This document shows, in pieces, positions 23,914-31,658 of a stretch of DNA of 32,657 nucleotides (position 1 is its first letter; each line of letters opens with the position of its first letter). Position numbers and translations under genes: made by a program. A model generated the notes under the pieces. It saw only the letters and a list, made by a program, of their open reading frames with translations, did no database searches and had not been told where the DNA came from. The DNA is from UBA5177 sp002413265 (lineage in GTDB: Bacteria > Chloroflexota > UBA5177): assembly GCA_036752825.1 (NCBI GenBank), contig DAIORV010000012.1, positions 1-32,657 on the forward strand, given 5' to 3'.

Positions 23914-24318
23914 CTAGCGTCCCCCTTCGTTGGTAACCATTGAGAACAGTCTCTTTGCGCCATTGATGGTCGGTGAAAACGTTATCAGCCCCATCTCTGA
24001 GAAAATCCCAGATCGCGTCGGGTCGTAGACCCGCGCCACGACCCTCCCCGACCCCAGGCTGCGAGCTATCTGCGCGGCCATCAGGTTTCGATTGTCTCCG
24101 TCGGTCAGAGCAAGAAAGACGTTGGCCGAGGCGACGTCGGCTCGCTTCAAAATGTCGACGTCAATACCATTCCCGAGGATCGTCTCGCCCGTGTACTCGG
24201 GGCCCAGCCGCTCGAACGACGCTGGATTCCAGTCGAGCACGGTCACATCGTGCTCCGCACAAAGCCGGACGGCTACGCGCGCACCGACGCGGCCGCAGCC
24301 CATAATGACCGCTCTCAC
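23914..24318 (-). CDS. RCK_N-only TrkA-like protein
   Basis: 134 residues consisting of a single RCK_N Rossmann domain: VIMGCGRVGARVAVRL (GxGxxG), VLDWNP at strand 2, GNGIDVDILKRA and FLALTDGDNRN. There is no RCK_C ligand-binding domain. The GTG start at 24318 follows AAAGGGA with five bases between. It is the first gene of a two-gene unit with the full-length RCK protein; the pair may form a hetero-oligomeric regulator, with this subunit supplying only nucleotide binding. That is inference from order and size. Confidence 0.85.
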   Translation of the reverse strand: MRAVIMGCGRVGARVAVRLCAEHDVTVLDWNPASFERLGPEYTGETILGNGIDVDILKRADVASANVFLALTDGDNRNLMAAQIARSLGSGRVVARVYDPTRSGIFSEMGLITFSPTINGAKRLFSMVTNEGGR

Positions 24319-24378
24319 TCGTGTCCCTTTCAGGTCAGTTTATAGGCAGCACGGCAAGCACATCCCGAGTGGCTGCCG

Positions 24379-24384
24379 TAGAAT
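24379..24384 (+). promoter_or_regulatory. Possible -10 element for a leaderless queA transcript
   Basis: TAGAAT lies five bases before the queA ATG (24390), so transcription would start at or next to the start codon. No Shine-Dalgarno sequence precedes this ATG. No clear -35 was found. Confidence 0.35.
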
Positions 24385-24389
24385 CTCAC

Positions 24390-25424
24390 ATGCTGTCTAC
24401 GCGGCTTCGCACCAGCGATTTCGAATATGAGCTTCCGTCAAAGCTCATTGCGCAGCGACCCGCCGAACATCGGGACCAATCTCGCCTATTGATACTCGAG
24501 CGAAGGACCGGGACCATCGAGCATGGCCTCTTCTCGGATATCGCCGCCGAGCTCCGCGAGCCCGACGTCTTGGTGGCGAATCGGAGCAAGGTAATCCCCG
24601 CCCGAATAGCGGCGAAAAAAGCGACTGGCGGAGAGGTCGAGCTACTGCTGGTCCGACCCTTGAGCGAGTCGGTGTGGGTCTCCATGGCGAAGCCGGGACG
24701 AAGGCTGAGCCCTGGGATGAAATTGAGCATTCCCGACTCAACGCTGGAAGCTGAGCTGGATGAACAGTTACCTAGCGGAATGTGGACCGTCCACTTCACC
24801 GGAAGCGGTGACATTGGAACTCAGATCAGGGCAGCGGGACGGGTTCCGCTGCCACCGTACATCACCGACCCAGACGCTCCGCTGGACCGCTATCAGACCG
24901 TGTATGGAGACCGCGACGGCTCCGTTGCCGCGCCGACGGCGGGGCTTCATTTCTCAGAGAGTTTGCTGGAAAGCATCCGAAACTGCGGGGTCGACGTCAG
25001 GTTCCTGACTCTCCACGTCGGGCCCGGGACCTTTCAGCCCGTGAAGACGGAACAGGTCGAAGACCACGTCTTGCATCCGGAATGGGGCGAGCTAACCGCC
25101 GGCACCGCGGATGCAATAAACGCGGCTCGCGAGCGTGGCGGCCGTGTAATCGCCATTGGGACCACCACGACCCGACTCTTGGAGTTCGCGTTCCACGGAG
25201 ACGCGGTGCGGCCGTTTGTCGGGGAGACCTCGCTCTTCATCTATCCCGGCTACCGTTTTCGTGCAGTCGACGTGCTGGTCACGAACTTTCACCTGCCCCG
25301 CTCGACTTTGCTCATGCTGGTGTGCGCTTTTGCCGAAAGGGATCTGGTGCTCCACGCCTACCGTGAGGCCGTGCGGCTGGAGTACCGGTTCTATAGCTTC
25401 GGCGACGCCATGCTGATCCTTTGA
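24390..25424 (+). CDS. queA: S-adenosylmethionine:tRNA ribosyltransferase-isomerase QueA
   Basis: QueA transfers the ribosyl part of SAM to preQ1 in tRNA, making epoxyqueuosine. The ATG at 24390 gives MLSTRLRTSDFEYELPSKLI, the normal family N-terminus, and 344 residues. Conserved pieces are SRLLILERRTG, the VANRSKVIPARI region, GEVELLLVRPL, AGRVPLPPYI, YQTVYGDRDGSVAAPTAGLH, LTLHVGPGTFQPVKTE and TNFHLPRSTLLMLVCAF. The frame is open back to 24321, but that extension resembles nothing in the family and was not used. The Nudix gene follows within 10 bases. Identification is secure. Confidence 0.97.
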   Translation: MLSTRLRTSDFEYELPSKLIAQRPAEHRDQSRLLILERRTGTIEHGLFSDIAAELREPDVLVANRSKVIPARIAAKKATGGEVELLLVRPLSESVWVSMAKPGRRLSPGMKLSIPDSTLEAELDEQLPSGMWTVHFTGSGDIGTQIRAAGRVPLPPYITDPDAPLDRYQTVYGDRDGSVAAPTAGLHFSESLLESIRNCGVDVRFLTLHVGPGTFQPVKTEQVEDHVLHPEWGELTAGTADAINAARERGGRVIAIGTTTTRLLEFAFHGDAVRPFVGETSLFIYPGYRFRAVDVLVTNFHLPRSTLLMLVCAFAERDLVLHAYREAVRLEYRFYSFGDAMLIL

Positions 25425-25431
25425 TTCACGG

Positions 25432-26052
25432 ATGACCCTCCCGCCACTGCTCGCAGGTCTCAACGAGTCGCTGCTTCCGATGGAGCTGGAATGCGACTCG
25501 GGGGCGGGACCAGTGCGGCATTCGGCCGTTCTACTGCTCCTGTACCCGAGGAACGGCCAGGTGCATTTTGTGCTGACCAGGCGCCGGGACGATCTCACTC
25601 GCCACCCCGGACAGGTTTCGCTTCCCGGAGGCGTGGCGGAAGAGCAGGACGGCTCGTTGTGGGACACCGCGGTCCGCGAAACGTGCGAGGAAATCTGTCT
25701 CCGACCGGGTCGCCTGGTGCGTCTCGGCCGCCTCGACAGCTACCACCTCCGCATGACCGACTATGTCATTCACCCCTTCGTTGCGTGGAACCCTGCGCGA
25801 CCAGTACTGTCGCCGGACGACAGAGAGGTGGCCGAAATCATTGAGGAGCCACTCTCCCGCCTCATAAATCCTTCATGCTTGGCCGAGGAGACGTGGGAAT
25901 TCCGCGACCAGCAGTGGCTGGTGACCTTTTACCGTCTCGGCGAGGTGAAAGTCTGGGGTGCCACGGCACACATCCTCTCGGACCTGGCACGCCGTCTCAG
26001 ACCAGATTGGAACCCCGGCTCGTCTCGCCCGGGTGACGTCCGTGCGCTCTGA
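25432..26052 (+). CDS. nudL: Nudix hydrolase, CoA pyrophosphatase (NudL) type
   Basis: 206 residues. VLTRRRDDLTRHPGQVSLPGG matches in pieces (LTRR, L-RHPGQ, PGG) the extra UPF0035 signature of CoA diphosphatases, directly before the Nudix box GGVAEEQDG...AVRETCEEICL. The REtxEE core is intact; the glycine near the end of the box is replaced by cysteine. The enzyme would hydrolyse CoA or related compounds to 4'-phosphopantetheine and 3',5'-ADP. It lies just after queA, probably in the same transcript. No overlap; the gap is 7 bases. Confidence 0.88.
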   Translation: MTLPPLLAGLNESLLPMELECDSGAGPVRHSAVLLLLYPRNGQVHFVLTRRRDDLTRHPGQVSLPGGVAEEQDGSLWDTAVRETCEEICLRPGRLVRLGRLDSYHLRMTDYVIHPFVAWNPARPVLSPDDREVAEIIEEPLSRLINPSCLAEETWEFRDQQWLVTFYRLGEVKVWGATAHILSDLARRLRPDWNPGSSRPGDVRAL

Positions 26053-26100
26053 CAGAAGTTCAAAAGTCTGGCAGGCGGCCGAATGCTGCTCTCAGGTGCC

Positions 26101-26919
26101 TCAACCTACCCGATACCAGAAACGGTCCCAGACGTCCCAGAAGGTGTCTCCCGTTGCTTGAACGGTCCGCGGCCCCACGAGCTCAACTCCGCTTCGGCCG
26201 GAATATGCGCTCGCCTGATCGACTGAGGCCAGCTCGACGCGGAAAACGGCCGGGGAAGCCGGCTTGTACGGCGGCGGGAAATCCCTGCGCGTCAACGCTT
26301 CGTATGACCGCATCTCGATCAGCTCACAGGCTTCCGAAGGCGTGAGGCTTCGGCAAGCAAACCGCCCTAGCCCCTGTTTCACCTCGGCGGTGACTACCTT
26401 GTCACCGAGAAGATCGGTGACTTCACGGCACGTGGCCTCATCCCCGGAGACGAAGACCGACGGCGCGTCCCAAGTCCCGCAAATCGCCGCGAGGATGCCG
26501 CTCTCACCTACCGGAACTCCGTTGATGGTGGCCTCGTACCAGGCTTCGCTCGATACCGTGTGTGAAAGCACGCCATCCGGCGTTCCGGCACGGGCGTGCG
26601 CTCCGACGAACAGCACCGCGTCTACTCCACGCTGCAGCGGCTCGACGTAACGCGCCCAGGCATACCCCAGCACCCAGGTTGCTCCACGTTCCATCCTACC
26701 GGGGACCATGCTGCGGAAAGACCAGCCATGTCCCGCGCCGTGACAGTCGACGGCGACGACCTCGGTTGCCCCGGCGCGCAGCGCTCCACGTACTGCTGCG
26801 TTCATCTCGTCCGTGAAGAGGATCCGACACTCCTGATACGAATCTGAGCCGCCGTTTACCTGCTCCCAGGCATGGATGCCGGCCACGCCCTCCATGTCTC
26901 CCCAGATCATCACGCGCAT
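26101..26919 (-). CDS. dppA: M55-family D-aminopeptidase (DppA-like)
   Basis: 272 residues with the zinc ligands of Bacillus subtilis DppA at nearly the same positions: D8 and E10 in WGDMEGVAG, H60 in DCHG, H108 in GAHARAGT and E139 in VGESG. The catalytic-site HT is at 120-121. DppA is a decameric metallopeptidase that removes N-terminal D-amino acids such as D-Ala from short peptides and may recycle peptidoglycan stem peptides. ATG at 26919 is preceded by GGAGGTAAAG, a clear RBS. It is divergent from the alpha/beta hydrolase gene and convergent with the Nudix gene. No oligopeptide transporter is adjacent, unlike in Bacillus. Confidence 0.92.
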   Translation of the reverse strand: MRVMIWGDMEGVAGIHAWEQVNGGSDSYQECRILFTDEMNAAVRGALRAGATEVVAVDCHGAGHGWSFRSMVPGRMERGATWVLGYAWARYVEPLQRGVDAVLFVGAHARAGTPDGVLSHTVSSEAWYEATINGVPVGESGILAAICGTWDAPSVFVSGDEATCREVTDLLGDKVVTAEVKQGLGRFACRSLTPSEACELIEMRSYEALTRRDFPPPYKPASPAVFRVELASVDQASAYSGRSGVELVGPRTVQATGDTFWDVWDRFWYRVG

Positions 26920-26963
26920 CTTTACCTCCGTGCGCCCAACTATGACAGAGAAACAGTCTCATA

Positions 26964-27794
26964 ATGGACAGCATGCCAAGTCCGCAGCCGTCCCCTCGCA
27001 ATATCCATGGCCGGGTGGACGCGGGAGTCGGCATCCACTATGTGGAAATGCCGGCGGAAGGTCCCCCTCTCCTGCTGCTTCACGGCATTGGGATGGACTG
27101 GCGAGTCTGGCAAGCGACGATCAGGCGGCTCTCGCCGTACTTTCATCTGTACGCGCTCGACTTGAGAGGGCACGGGCAGAGCGACAAGCCCAGGCACGGC
27201 TACTCGCTCGCGCATTACGCGGCCGATGTGGAGGACGTGATCGATGCTCTGGGGCTGAACGGAACAGTCATCGTCGGCAGCTCTCTGGGCGGCGCCGTTG
27301 CCGTCGCGGTGGAAGCGCCCGTCGATCTGGTAACTCATCGGATCCTGGTGGATCCTCCGCTCACCGGAGGGCCGGTACGAGACGCGGCGATGTTTGAGCA
27401 GATCTTGCGGCTCAAGCACGAGCCGCCGGCGCTGCTCGCAGACTTTCTCGCAGCCCAGAATCCGGGGGCGAGCCGGTTCCTCCTGGATGCGATGTCGGAC
27501 ATGTGGCACGAAGCGTCGGACGGCGTCATCGAAGACGTGCTCGCCGACGTGAACGACTACTTCCAGCTCGATCCGGCGTTGGAGTCGGTCGACTCCCCGG
27601 TCCTGTTGATGCAGGCCGACCGGGCGTTCGGCGGCACGCTGACTGGCGAACAAGCTCAGCACGCGCTCACAAAATTGAGAAACGGCCGGCTGGTTTCAGT
27701 TCCCGGGGCCGGTCACGCGATCCACGCCACGAAACCGGCGGAATTCGCAAGGTTGGTCCTCGAGTTCACCGGCGCAGATCCGGCACTCGATTGA
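26964..27794 (+). CDS. Alpha/beta-hydrolase fold enzyme
   Basis: 276 residues. It has the oxyanion region PLLLLHGIGMDW, YALDLRGHGQSDKP and the nucleophile elbow GSSLGG (G-x-S-x-G). The acid is probably in LLMQADRAFGG, and the catalytic histidine is in GAGHAIHATKP. This is the generic 20-Ser-type alpha/beta hydrolase family (esterases, C-C hydrolases, haloperoxidase-like); the substrate cannot be assigned. Two ATGs are possible, 26964 and 26973. CATAAT (26960-26965) overlaps the first, and if it acts as a -10 the transcript would start at the second (M-PSPQPSPRN). No RBS precedes either. Confidence 0.88.
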   Translation: MDSMPSPQPSPRNIHGRVDAGVGIHYVEMPAEGPPLLLLHGIGMDWRVWQATIRRLSPYFHLYALDLRGHGQSDKPRHGYSLAHYAADVEDVIDALGLNGTVIVGSSLGGAVAVAVEAPVDLVTHRILVDPPLTGGPVRDAAMFEQILRLKHEPPALLADFLAAQNPGASRFLLDAMSDMWHEASDGVIEDVLADVNDYFQLDPALESVDSPVLLMQADRAFGGTLTGEQAQHALTKLRNGRLVSVPGAGHAIHATKPAEFARLVLEFTGADPALD

Positions 27795-27817
27795 CTGCAG
27801 GGCTTCGTCCCAGGTCC

Positions 27818-27823
27818 TACAAT
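27818..27823 (+). promoter_or_regulatory. Possible -10 element of the second AI-2E gene
   Basis: TACAAT, one mismatch from TATAAT, lies 44 bases before the GTG start. TTGACT at 27791-27796 is 21 bases upstream, longer than an ideal spacer. CCTACAATAG is also the string at the smc promoter. Confidence 0.35.
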
Positions 27824-27867
27824 AGGGCCGTTCTGAACGGACACCGCCGAGGACCCTAGGAGCGCTC

Positions 27868-29460
27868 GTGAGACAACCGAACTGGACACGTATTCTCACA
27901 ATCCTGCTGGTCGTGCTCGCGGCCTACGCGCTGATCTTCCTCACGGCGTCGGTCCTCTTCCGCTTCACGCAGGCGATCCTCCTTTTCGTCATGGGCGCGA
28001 TCGTCGCCTACATCCTGACGCCCCTGGTCAACCGGCTCGAGACCGCATTTCGAGCCCGCTGGTTGGCGATTCTGCTTTCCTACTCTCTGCTGGCAGCCGG
28101 CCTCTTTGCGATCGGCGTCCTGCTTTTCACCCCGTTCGTGCAGCAGAGCCAGTCTCTCGTCGACAACCTGCGCAATCCCTCGGCAGCCAGCCTGCGCACG
28201 ATCAGCACTCTGCAGGACGACGCGCGCTCGATTCATAACGATCTCACCGCGAACAAGGGCATAGTCGCCTCCACTACACAGCTTCAGAGCGATCAGGCGA
28301 ACCTGCTCAATCGCGAGATCGGCCGCCTTCAGGGCGATGTCGCCAACGTTCGGCACGGAACCATCTCCGGCCAGACTAAGACGCACTACGTCAGGACGCG
28401 TAAGTCGGGCGCCCGCCTGCCTCCCAACCCGCCGCCGCAAACGGAGGTGCCGTCCAGCTACATCGATCCGCTGGCAACGCGGGCCACGCTGTTGCAGAAC
28501 GACTGGAACTCGGCCGCACGTGATCCCCAGCACATCAACATTTCGCAATACCAGGCAGCAATCTCCCAGGCGGCGAAGCTCACCAGCGCCACACGACATA
28601 TGTTCCACGTTATGTCGACTACTCCGATCGCTTTGATCCGCTCGCAGACCTGGCTCGACCAGCACGGGATCAAGATCAACGTGCAGGACAAGTTCGGGCA
28701 GGCCGCCTCGCAGGTGAGCAATCAGGGCACCGACGTTCTGAACAACATCATCACGATCGTCACGGCGACGGCCAACATTCTGCTGAACGTCGCCCTCATC
28801 CTGATCATCGCCTTCTACTTCCTGCTCGATGCCGGCCGCCTCATTCGAAGCGGCATCGACCTCACGCCGCACCGGTTCCGCGAGCAGGTGTGGTTCTTCA
28901 TTGAGAGCCTCGATCAGGTTCTTGGCGGCTACATTCGCGGCCAGCTCTTCCTTTCCGCCCTCGCCGGCGTGTTGGGAGGCGGCGGCGCCGCGGCCCTCGG
29001 CGTTCCCTATCCCCTGCTCATCGGAATCATGACCTTCCTGCTGCAGACCATCCCCGTGATCGGTCCCATGGTCGCCGTGGTGCCGGCTGCACTGATTTCG
29101 CTGTTCTTTATGCCACCGCTTACCACCGTTGCCTTGGTCGTCTGGTTCCTCATTTTTCAGCAGATCGTCACCAATGTCATCGGCCCTCGCATCAACAGCA
29201 TGGCGGTGGGAATTCATCCGCTGGAGGCCATCCTCGCAGTCCTTGTGGGTTATCCGCTGGGAGGCCTGTTAGGGGCGTTCCTCGCCGTCCCGCTGGCCGG
29301 AATCGTCCATATCGTGGTGCGCTCTCTGTATGCGTACTTCGCTCTCGGACATTCGCTTCCGACGGCTGTGGTACCAGCGTCTGTCGATGAACCCGCGGAC
29401 GAGCCTCCCCGGCCAGCGGTCATGCCGGGGCGCGAGGGAGGTCGCGCGGTAGGCGAATAG
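27868..29460 (+). CDS. AI-2E family transporter/permease, large variant (second copy)
   Basis: 530 residues against the usual 350-400. N-terminal helices (about 10-50 and 65-90) are followed by a soluble insert at about 95-265. The insert is rich in Gln, Asn, Ser and helical heptad-like stretches (LQSDQANLLNREIGRLQGDV) with a Pro-rich break (LPPNPPPQTEVP). The permease then resumes with LILIIAFYFLLDAGRLIRSG, GGYIRGQLFLSALAG, LLQTIPVIGPMVAVVPAALI and VIGPRINSMAVGIHPLEAIL, all typical of PF01594. The tail is acidic, then Pro/Arg/Gly-rich. GTG start with AGGAG (27858-27862) five bases upstream. The substrate is unknown; the insert probably lies outside the membrane. Confidence 0.88.
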   Translation: MRQPNWTRILTILLVVLAAYALIFLTASVLFRFTQAILLFVMGAIVAYILTPLVNRLETAFRARWLAILLSYSLLAAGLFAIGVLLFTPFVQQSQSLVDNLRNPSAASLRTISTLQDDARSIHNDLTANKGIVASTTQLQSDQANLLNREIGRLQGDVANVRHGTISGQTKTHYVRTRKSGARLPPNPPPQTEVPSSYIDPLATRATLLQNDWNSAARDPQHINISQYQAAISQAAKLTSATRHMFHVMSTTPIALIRSQTWLDQHGIKINVQDKFGQAASQVSNQGTDVLNNIITIVTATANILLNVALILIIAFYFLLDAGRLIRSGIDLTPHRFREQVWFFIESLDQVLGGYIRGQLFLSALAGVLGGGGAAALGVPYPLLIGIMTFLLQTIPVIGPMVAVVPAALISLFFMPPLTTVALVVWFLIFQQIVTNVIGPRINSMAVGIHPLEAILAVLVGYPLGGLLGAFLAVPLAGIVHIVVRSLYAYFALGHSLPTAVVPASVDEPADEPPRPAVMPGREGGRAVGE

Positions 29461-29492
29461 GGACCGAACCGACGGAAATCGGGGGAGAAATT

Positions 29493-29807
29493 ATGCCTGA
29501 ACAAAAGGGAAAGCGGCGAAAACCTCAGCGCCGCGGCGCCCGCTCTTTGCCGGGACCGGCGTACACGGAACCTTCGCCCGAACCTGCCACGCGCAGCGGG
29601 ATGGGACGCCCGCGTCGAGCCGGCTGGAATGCGCCGCTTTGGATCAACATCCCGGTGGGAATCGCGATGCTGATTGCAGGAGTCTATTTCGGTCTCCTAC
29701 AAAGCGGCTCCATAACCGGACCGCGCATATTCCTGCTTGTCGCCTACCTCGGTGTCGGTGTCTGGTATCTCTACCGAGCGAGCATTCAAATCAGGGCGCG
29801 CATGTAG
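29493..29807 (+). CDS. Small two-helix membrane protein with basic N-terminus, unknown function
   Basis: 104 residues. The first 45 are strongly basic and Pro-rich (KGKRRKPQRRGAR), then come two membrane helices (WINIPVGIAMLIAGVYFGLL and FLLVAYLGVGVWYLYRA) and a short basic end. The charge pattern predicts both ends in the cytoplasm. GGGGGAG precedes the ATG at good spacing. It lies 32 bases after the second AI-2E gene and may be in its transcript. No recognised family; the positive tail could bind nucleic acid or membrane phosphates, which is speculation. Confidence 0.72.
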   Translation: MPEQKGKRRKPQRRGARSLPGPAYTEPSPEPATRSGMGRPRRAGWNAPLWINIPVGIAMLIAGVYFGLLQSGSITGPRIFLLVAYLGVGVWYLYRASIQIRARM

Positions 29808-29817
29808 GAAGTTCCTA
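29805..29817. promoter_or_regulatory. Inverted repeat upstream of htpX
   Basis: TAGGAA-G-TTCCTA, a perfect 6+1+6 inverted repeat that includes the stop of the preceding gene and lies 68 bases before the htpX start. It could be an operator for the stress gene or a chance palindrome. Confidence 0.3.
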
Positions 29818-29884
29818 ATCTTCTTCTTAGCAAAAAGGTTTACACTGTGGGTGTCAAATAATGCCCCGCAGGAGGTGGGGAGAT

Positions 29885-30793
29885 ATGCCACGCTCACGCA
29901 TACCTAAAGCCGACGCCAGTCTGCAGCTTCGCATGTTGGTCACCATGTTGCTGCTGACTGCCCTCTACTTGGTTTTCACATTCGTCTTGTTCAAGGTCAC
30001 CCACTTTGGACTCGTTCTGTTCCTGATCCCAATCGTTGGTCTCGTCGTGCAGTACTACTACTCGGACAAGATGGTGCTGGCCGCGTCAGGCGCCCGCATT
30101 GTGTCGCGGGAGCAGGCACCCGAGATCTACGGCATGATCGAGCGCCTGGCTCAGGCTGCTGCCTTGCCGACGCCCAAGGTCGCGATCATTGATTCAGCCA
30201 TGCCCAACGCCTTTGCTACCGGCCGAAGCCCCAAACACGCCGTGGTGGCCGTGACCACGGGTCTGATCCAGAAGCTGCCTCCTCAGGAAGTTGAGGCCGT
30301 CCTCGCCCACGAGATGACCCACATCCGCCATCGCGACATGACCATCATGACCATGGCCTCGTCCTTCGCGGCCGTCGCCGCTTTCATCACCAGCTGGGGC
30401 CTGTGGTTTGGGATCGGCATGGGCGGAAGCGACGAGCGCGACAATAACGGCGGTAATGCCTTCATCGTCATCTTGCTCGCCGCGCTGGCCGTGCAGGTCA
30501 TCAGCCACTTCCTGATCCTCGCGCTGTCTCGCTACCGCGAGTACGCGGCGGATCGCGGTGGCGCGATACTGACTGGTGCGCCGGAGCAGCTGGCCTCGGC
30601 TCTGCTGAGAATCAGCGGCTCCATGCAGTCAATCCCAAGTAAGGATCTCCGTGCCGCACAGCCCCTCAGCGCCATGTACTTCGCCGCCCCGACGCGCGAG
30701 TTCATCGGCGAGCTCCTGATGGATCACCCGTCGATCGAGCACCGGCTGGCTCGCCTCCAATCGATCGAGCGCCAGATGGCTGGAGCGCAGTGA
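29885..30793 (+). CDS. htpX: Membrane zinc metalloprotease HtpX
   Basis: HtpX (M48B) degrades misfolded membrane proteins at the cytoplasmic face. I choose the ATG at 29885, nine bases after a perfect AGGAGG (29870-29875); an ATG at 29861 lies before that SD. This gives 302 residues. Two N-terminal helices (about 15-60) precede the HEMTH zinc motif at 142-146. The third ligand, a glutamate, is E219 in YREYAADRGG. A GIGMGGSDERDNNGG loop and another helix pair lie between. Its stop overlaps the GTG of the next gene (GTGA). Linkage to PspAB and convergence with pspA-pspAA support an envelope-stress role. Confidence 0.96.
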   Translation: MPRSRIPKADASLQLRMLVTMLLLTALYLVFTFVLFKVTHFGLVLFLIPIVGLVVQYYYSDKMVLAASGARIVSREQAPEIYGMIERLAQAAALPTPKVAIIDSAMPNAFATGRSPKHAVVAVTTGLIQKLPPQEVEAVLAHEMTHIRHRDMTIMTMASSFAAVAAFITSWGLWFGIGMGGSDERDNNGGNAFIVILLAALAVQVISHFLILALSRYREYAADRGGAILTGAPEQLASALLRISGSMQSIPSKDLRAAQPLSAMYFAAPTREFIGELLMDHPSIEHRLARLQSIERQMAGAQ

Positions 30794-31365
30794 GCTGGCT
30801 GGATGCACTATTAGGACGCACCAAACCGCAGCGAGCCAGCCTTGATCAGCTCTTTGGCCTGACCACTGCCCAGATCACTCTGGAGACCGAGTTCGACCTG
30901 AAGGCGACAAATGCGGCCGGTGTCTGCTTCAAGCCGGTAAGTACCGGCGACTTCGCCGCATTGCAGAAAGAGATCGACGAGCTGTTGCAGGTCAGCGCCA
31001 AGGACTCGCCGCTGACCTGGAAGCCCTTCACCGACCCCTACAGCTACCAGTGGATCGTCATCCAGGCACAGGACTTCACCAATCTCGTCACCACGATCCA
31101 CGGCATCAGCCGCGAGCTGCAGGACGGCGGCTTCGGCAGCCAGCTGCTCGCCTCCGTCTACCAGTTCCGTGACGACAAGGGAAAGAATGTCTACTGGATG
31201 TACAACTACAAACGCGGCAGCTTCTATCCGTTCGTTCCGCAGGGCAAGGACGGGCGTGACACCGCGGCCGAGCTCAGACTCAGCTCCCTGATGAAGAGAG
31301 AGCTGAACATCGAACCGGATCAGACTATGTGGTATGCCATGTACGGGATGCCCCTGGAGTCATAG
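30790..31365 (+). CDS. pspAB: PspA-associated protein PspAB
   Basis: 191 residues starting at GTG 30790, coupled to htpX by GTGA. It begins SWLDALLGRTKPQRASLDQLFGL and contains FKPVSTGDFAALQKEIDELL, SYQWIVIQAQDFTNLVTTIH and VYWMYNYKRGSFYPFVP. I recognise it as the PspAB family described from comparative analysis of phage-shock systems in actinobacteria and Chloroflexota, where it accompanies HtpX and PspA. It is soluble with no membrane segment. The biochemical function is not established; context implies modulation of HtpX or PspA. Confidence 0.8.
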   Translation: MSWLDALLGRTKPQRASLDQLFGLTTAQITLETEFDLKATNAAGVCFKPVSTGDFAALQKEIDELLQVSAKDSPLTWKPFTDPYSYQWIVIQAQDFTNLVTTIHGISRELQDGGFGSQLLASVYQFRDDKGKNVYWMYNYKRGSFYPFVPQGKDGRDTAAELRLSSLMKRELNIEPDQTMWYAMYGMPLES

Positions 31366-31370
31366 ACCCC

Positions 31371-31658
31371 CTAGGCCTCCAGCGGAGCCATCAATCCTTC
31401 ATCCGACATGTAATCCCTGGCATCTTCCAGCCCTGAATCATCAGGCGGCATGATCACGTCCGACGGGAGAAGCTGCTCGTCGGCAAGCTGCTTGCCGGAC
31501 TGCTCCACAAACGTGATGGCCTTGTGTAGGCAGGCCCGGAAGTCGGCGTCGTTTCCGGCGTGATACGCGTTAGTCAGCGCGGTATCCAGCTCATCCAGCT
31601 TCTTTACAACGTCGTCGTCGAGCTCGTACTGACCGGTGCCGCTGATGCGCACGATCAC
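31371..31658 (-). CDS. pspAA: PspA-associated protein PspAA
   Basis: 95 residues. MIVRISGTGQYELDDDVVKKL, split here as MIVRISGTGQYEL and DDDVVKKLDELD, is the typical start of PspAA, a small domain found next to PspA in actinobacteria and Chloroflexota. The middle is helical (FRACLHKAITFVEQSGKQL); the acidic C-terminus has LLPSDVIMPP and SDEGLM. The GTG start overlaps the pspA stop (GTGA), so the two proteins are probably made in fixed ratio. It probably binds PspA; the mechanism is unknown. Confidence 0.85.
   Translation of the reverse strand: MIVRISGTGQYELDDDVVKKLDELDTALTNAYHAGNDADFRACLHKAITFVEQSGKQLADEQLLPSDVIMPPDDSGLEDARDYMSDEGLMAPLEA

Noticed and set aside
24321..24389. N-terminal extension of QueA
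   Set aside because: The family start MLSTRLRTSDFEYELP matches ATG 24390; the extension is not conserved-looking.
27856..29217. 453-codon minus-strand open frame antisense to the second AI-2E gene
   Set aside because: Low-complexity His/Arg/Asp/Glu-rich translation typical of the reverse of a GC-rich gene; the plus strand holds a clear transporter.
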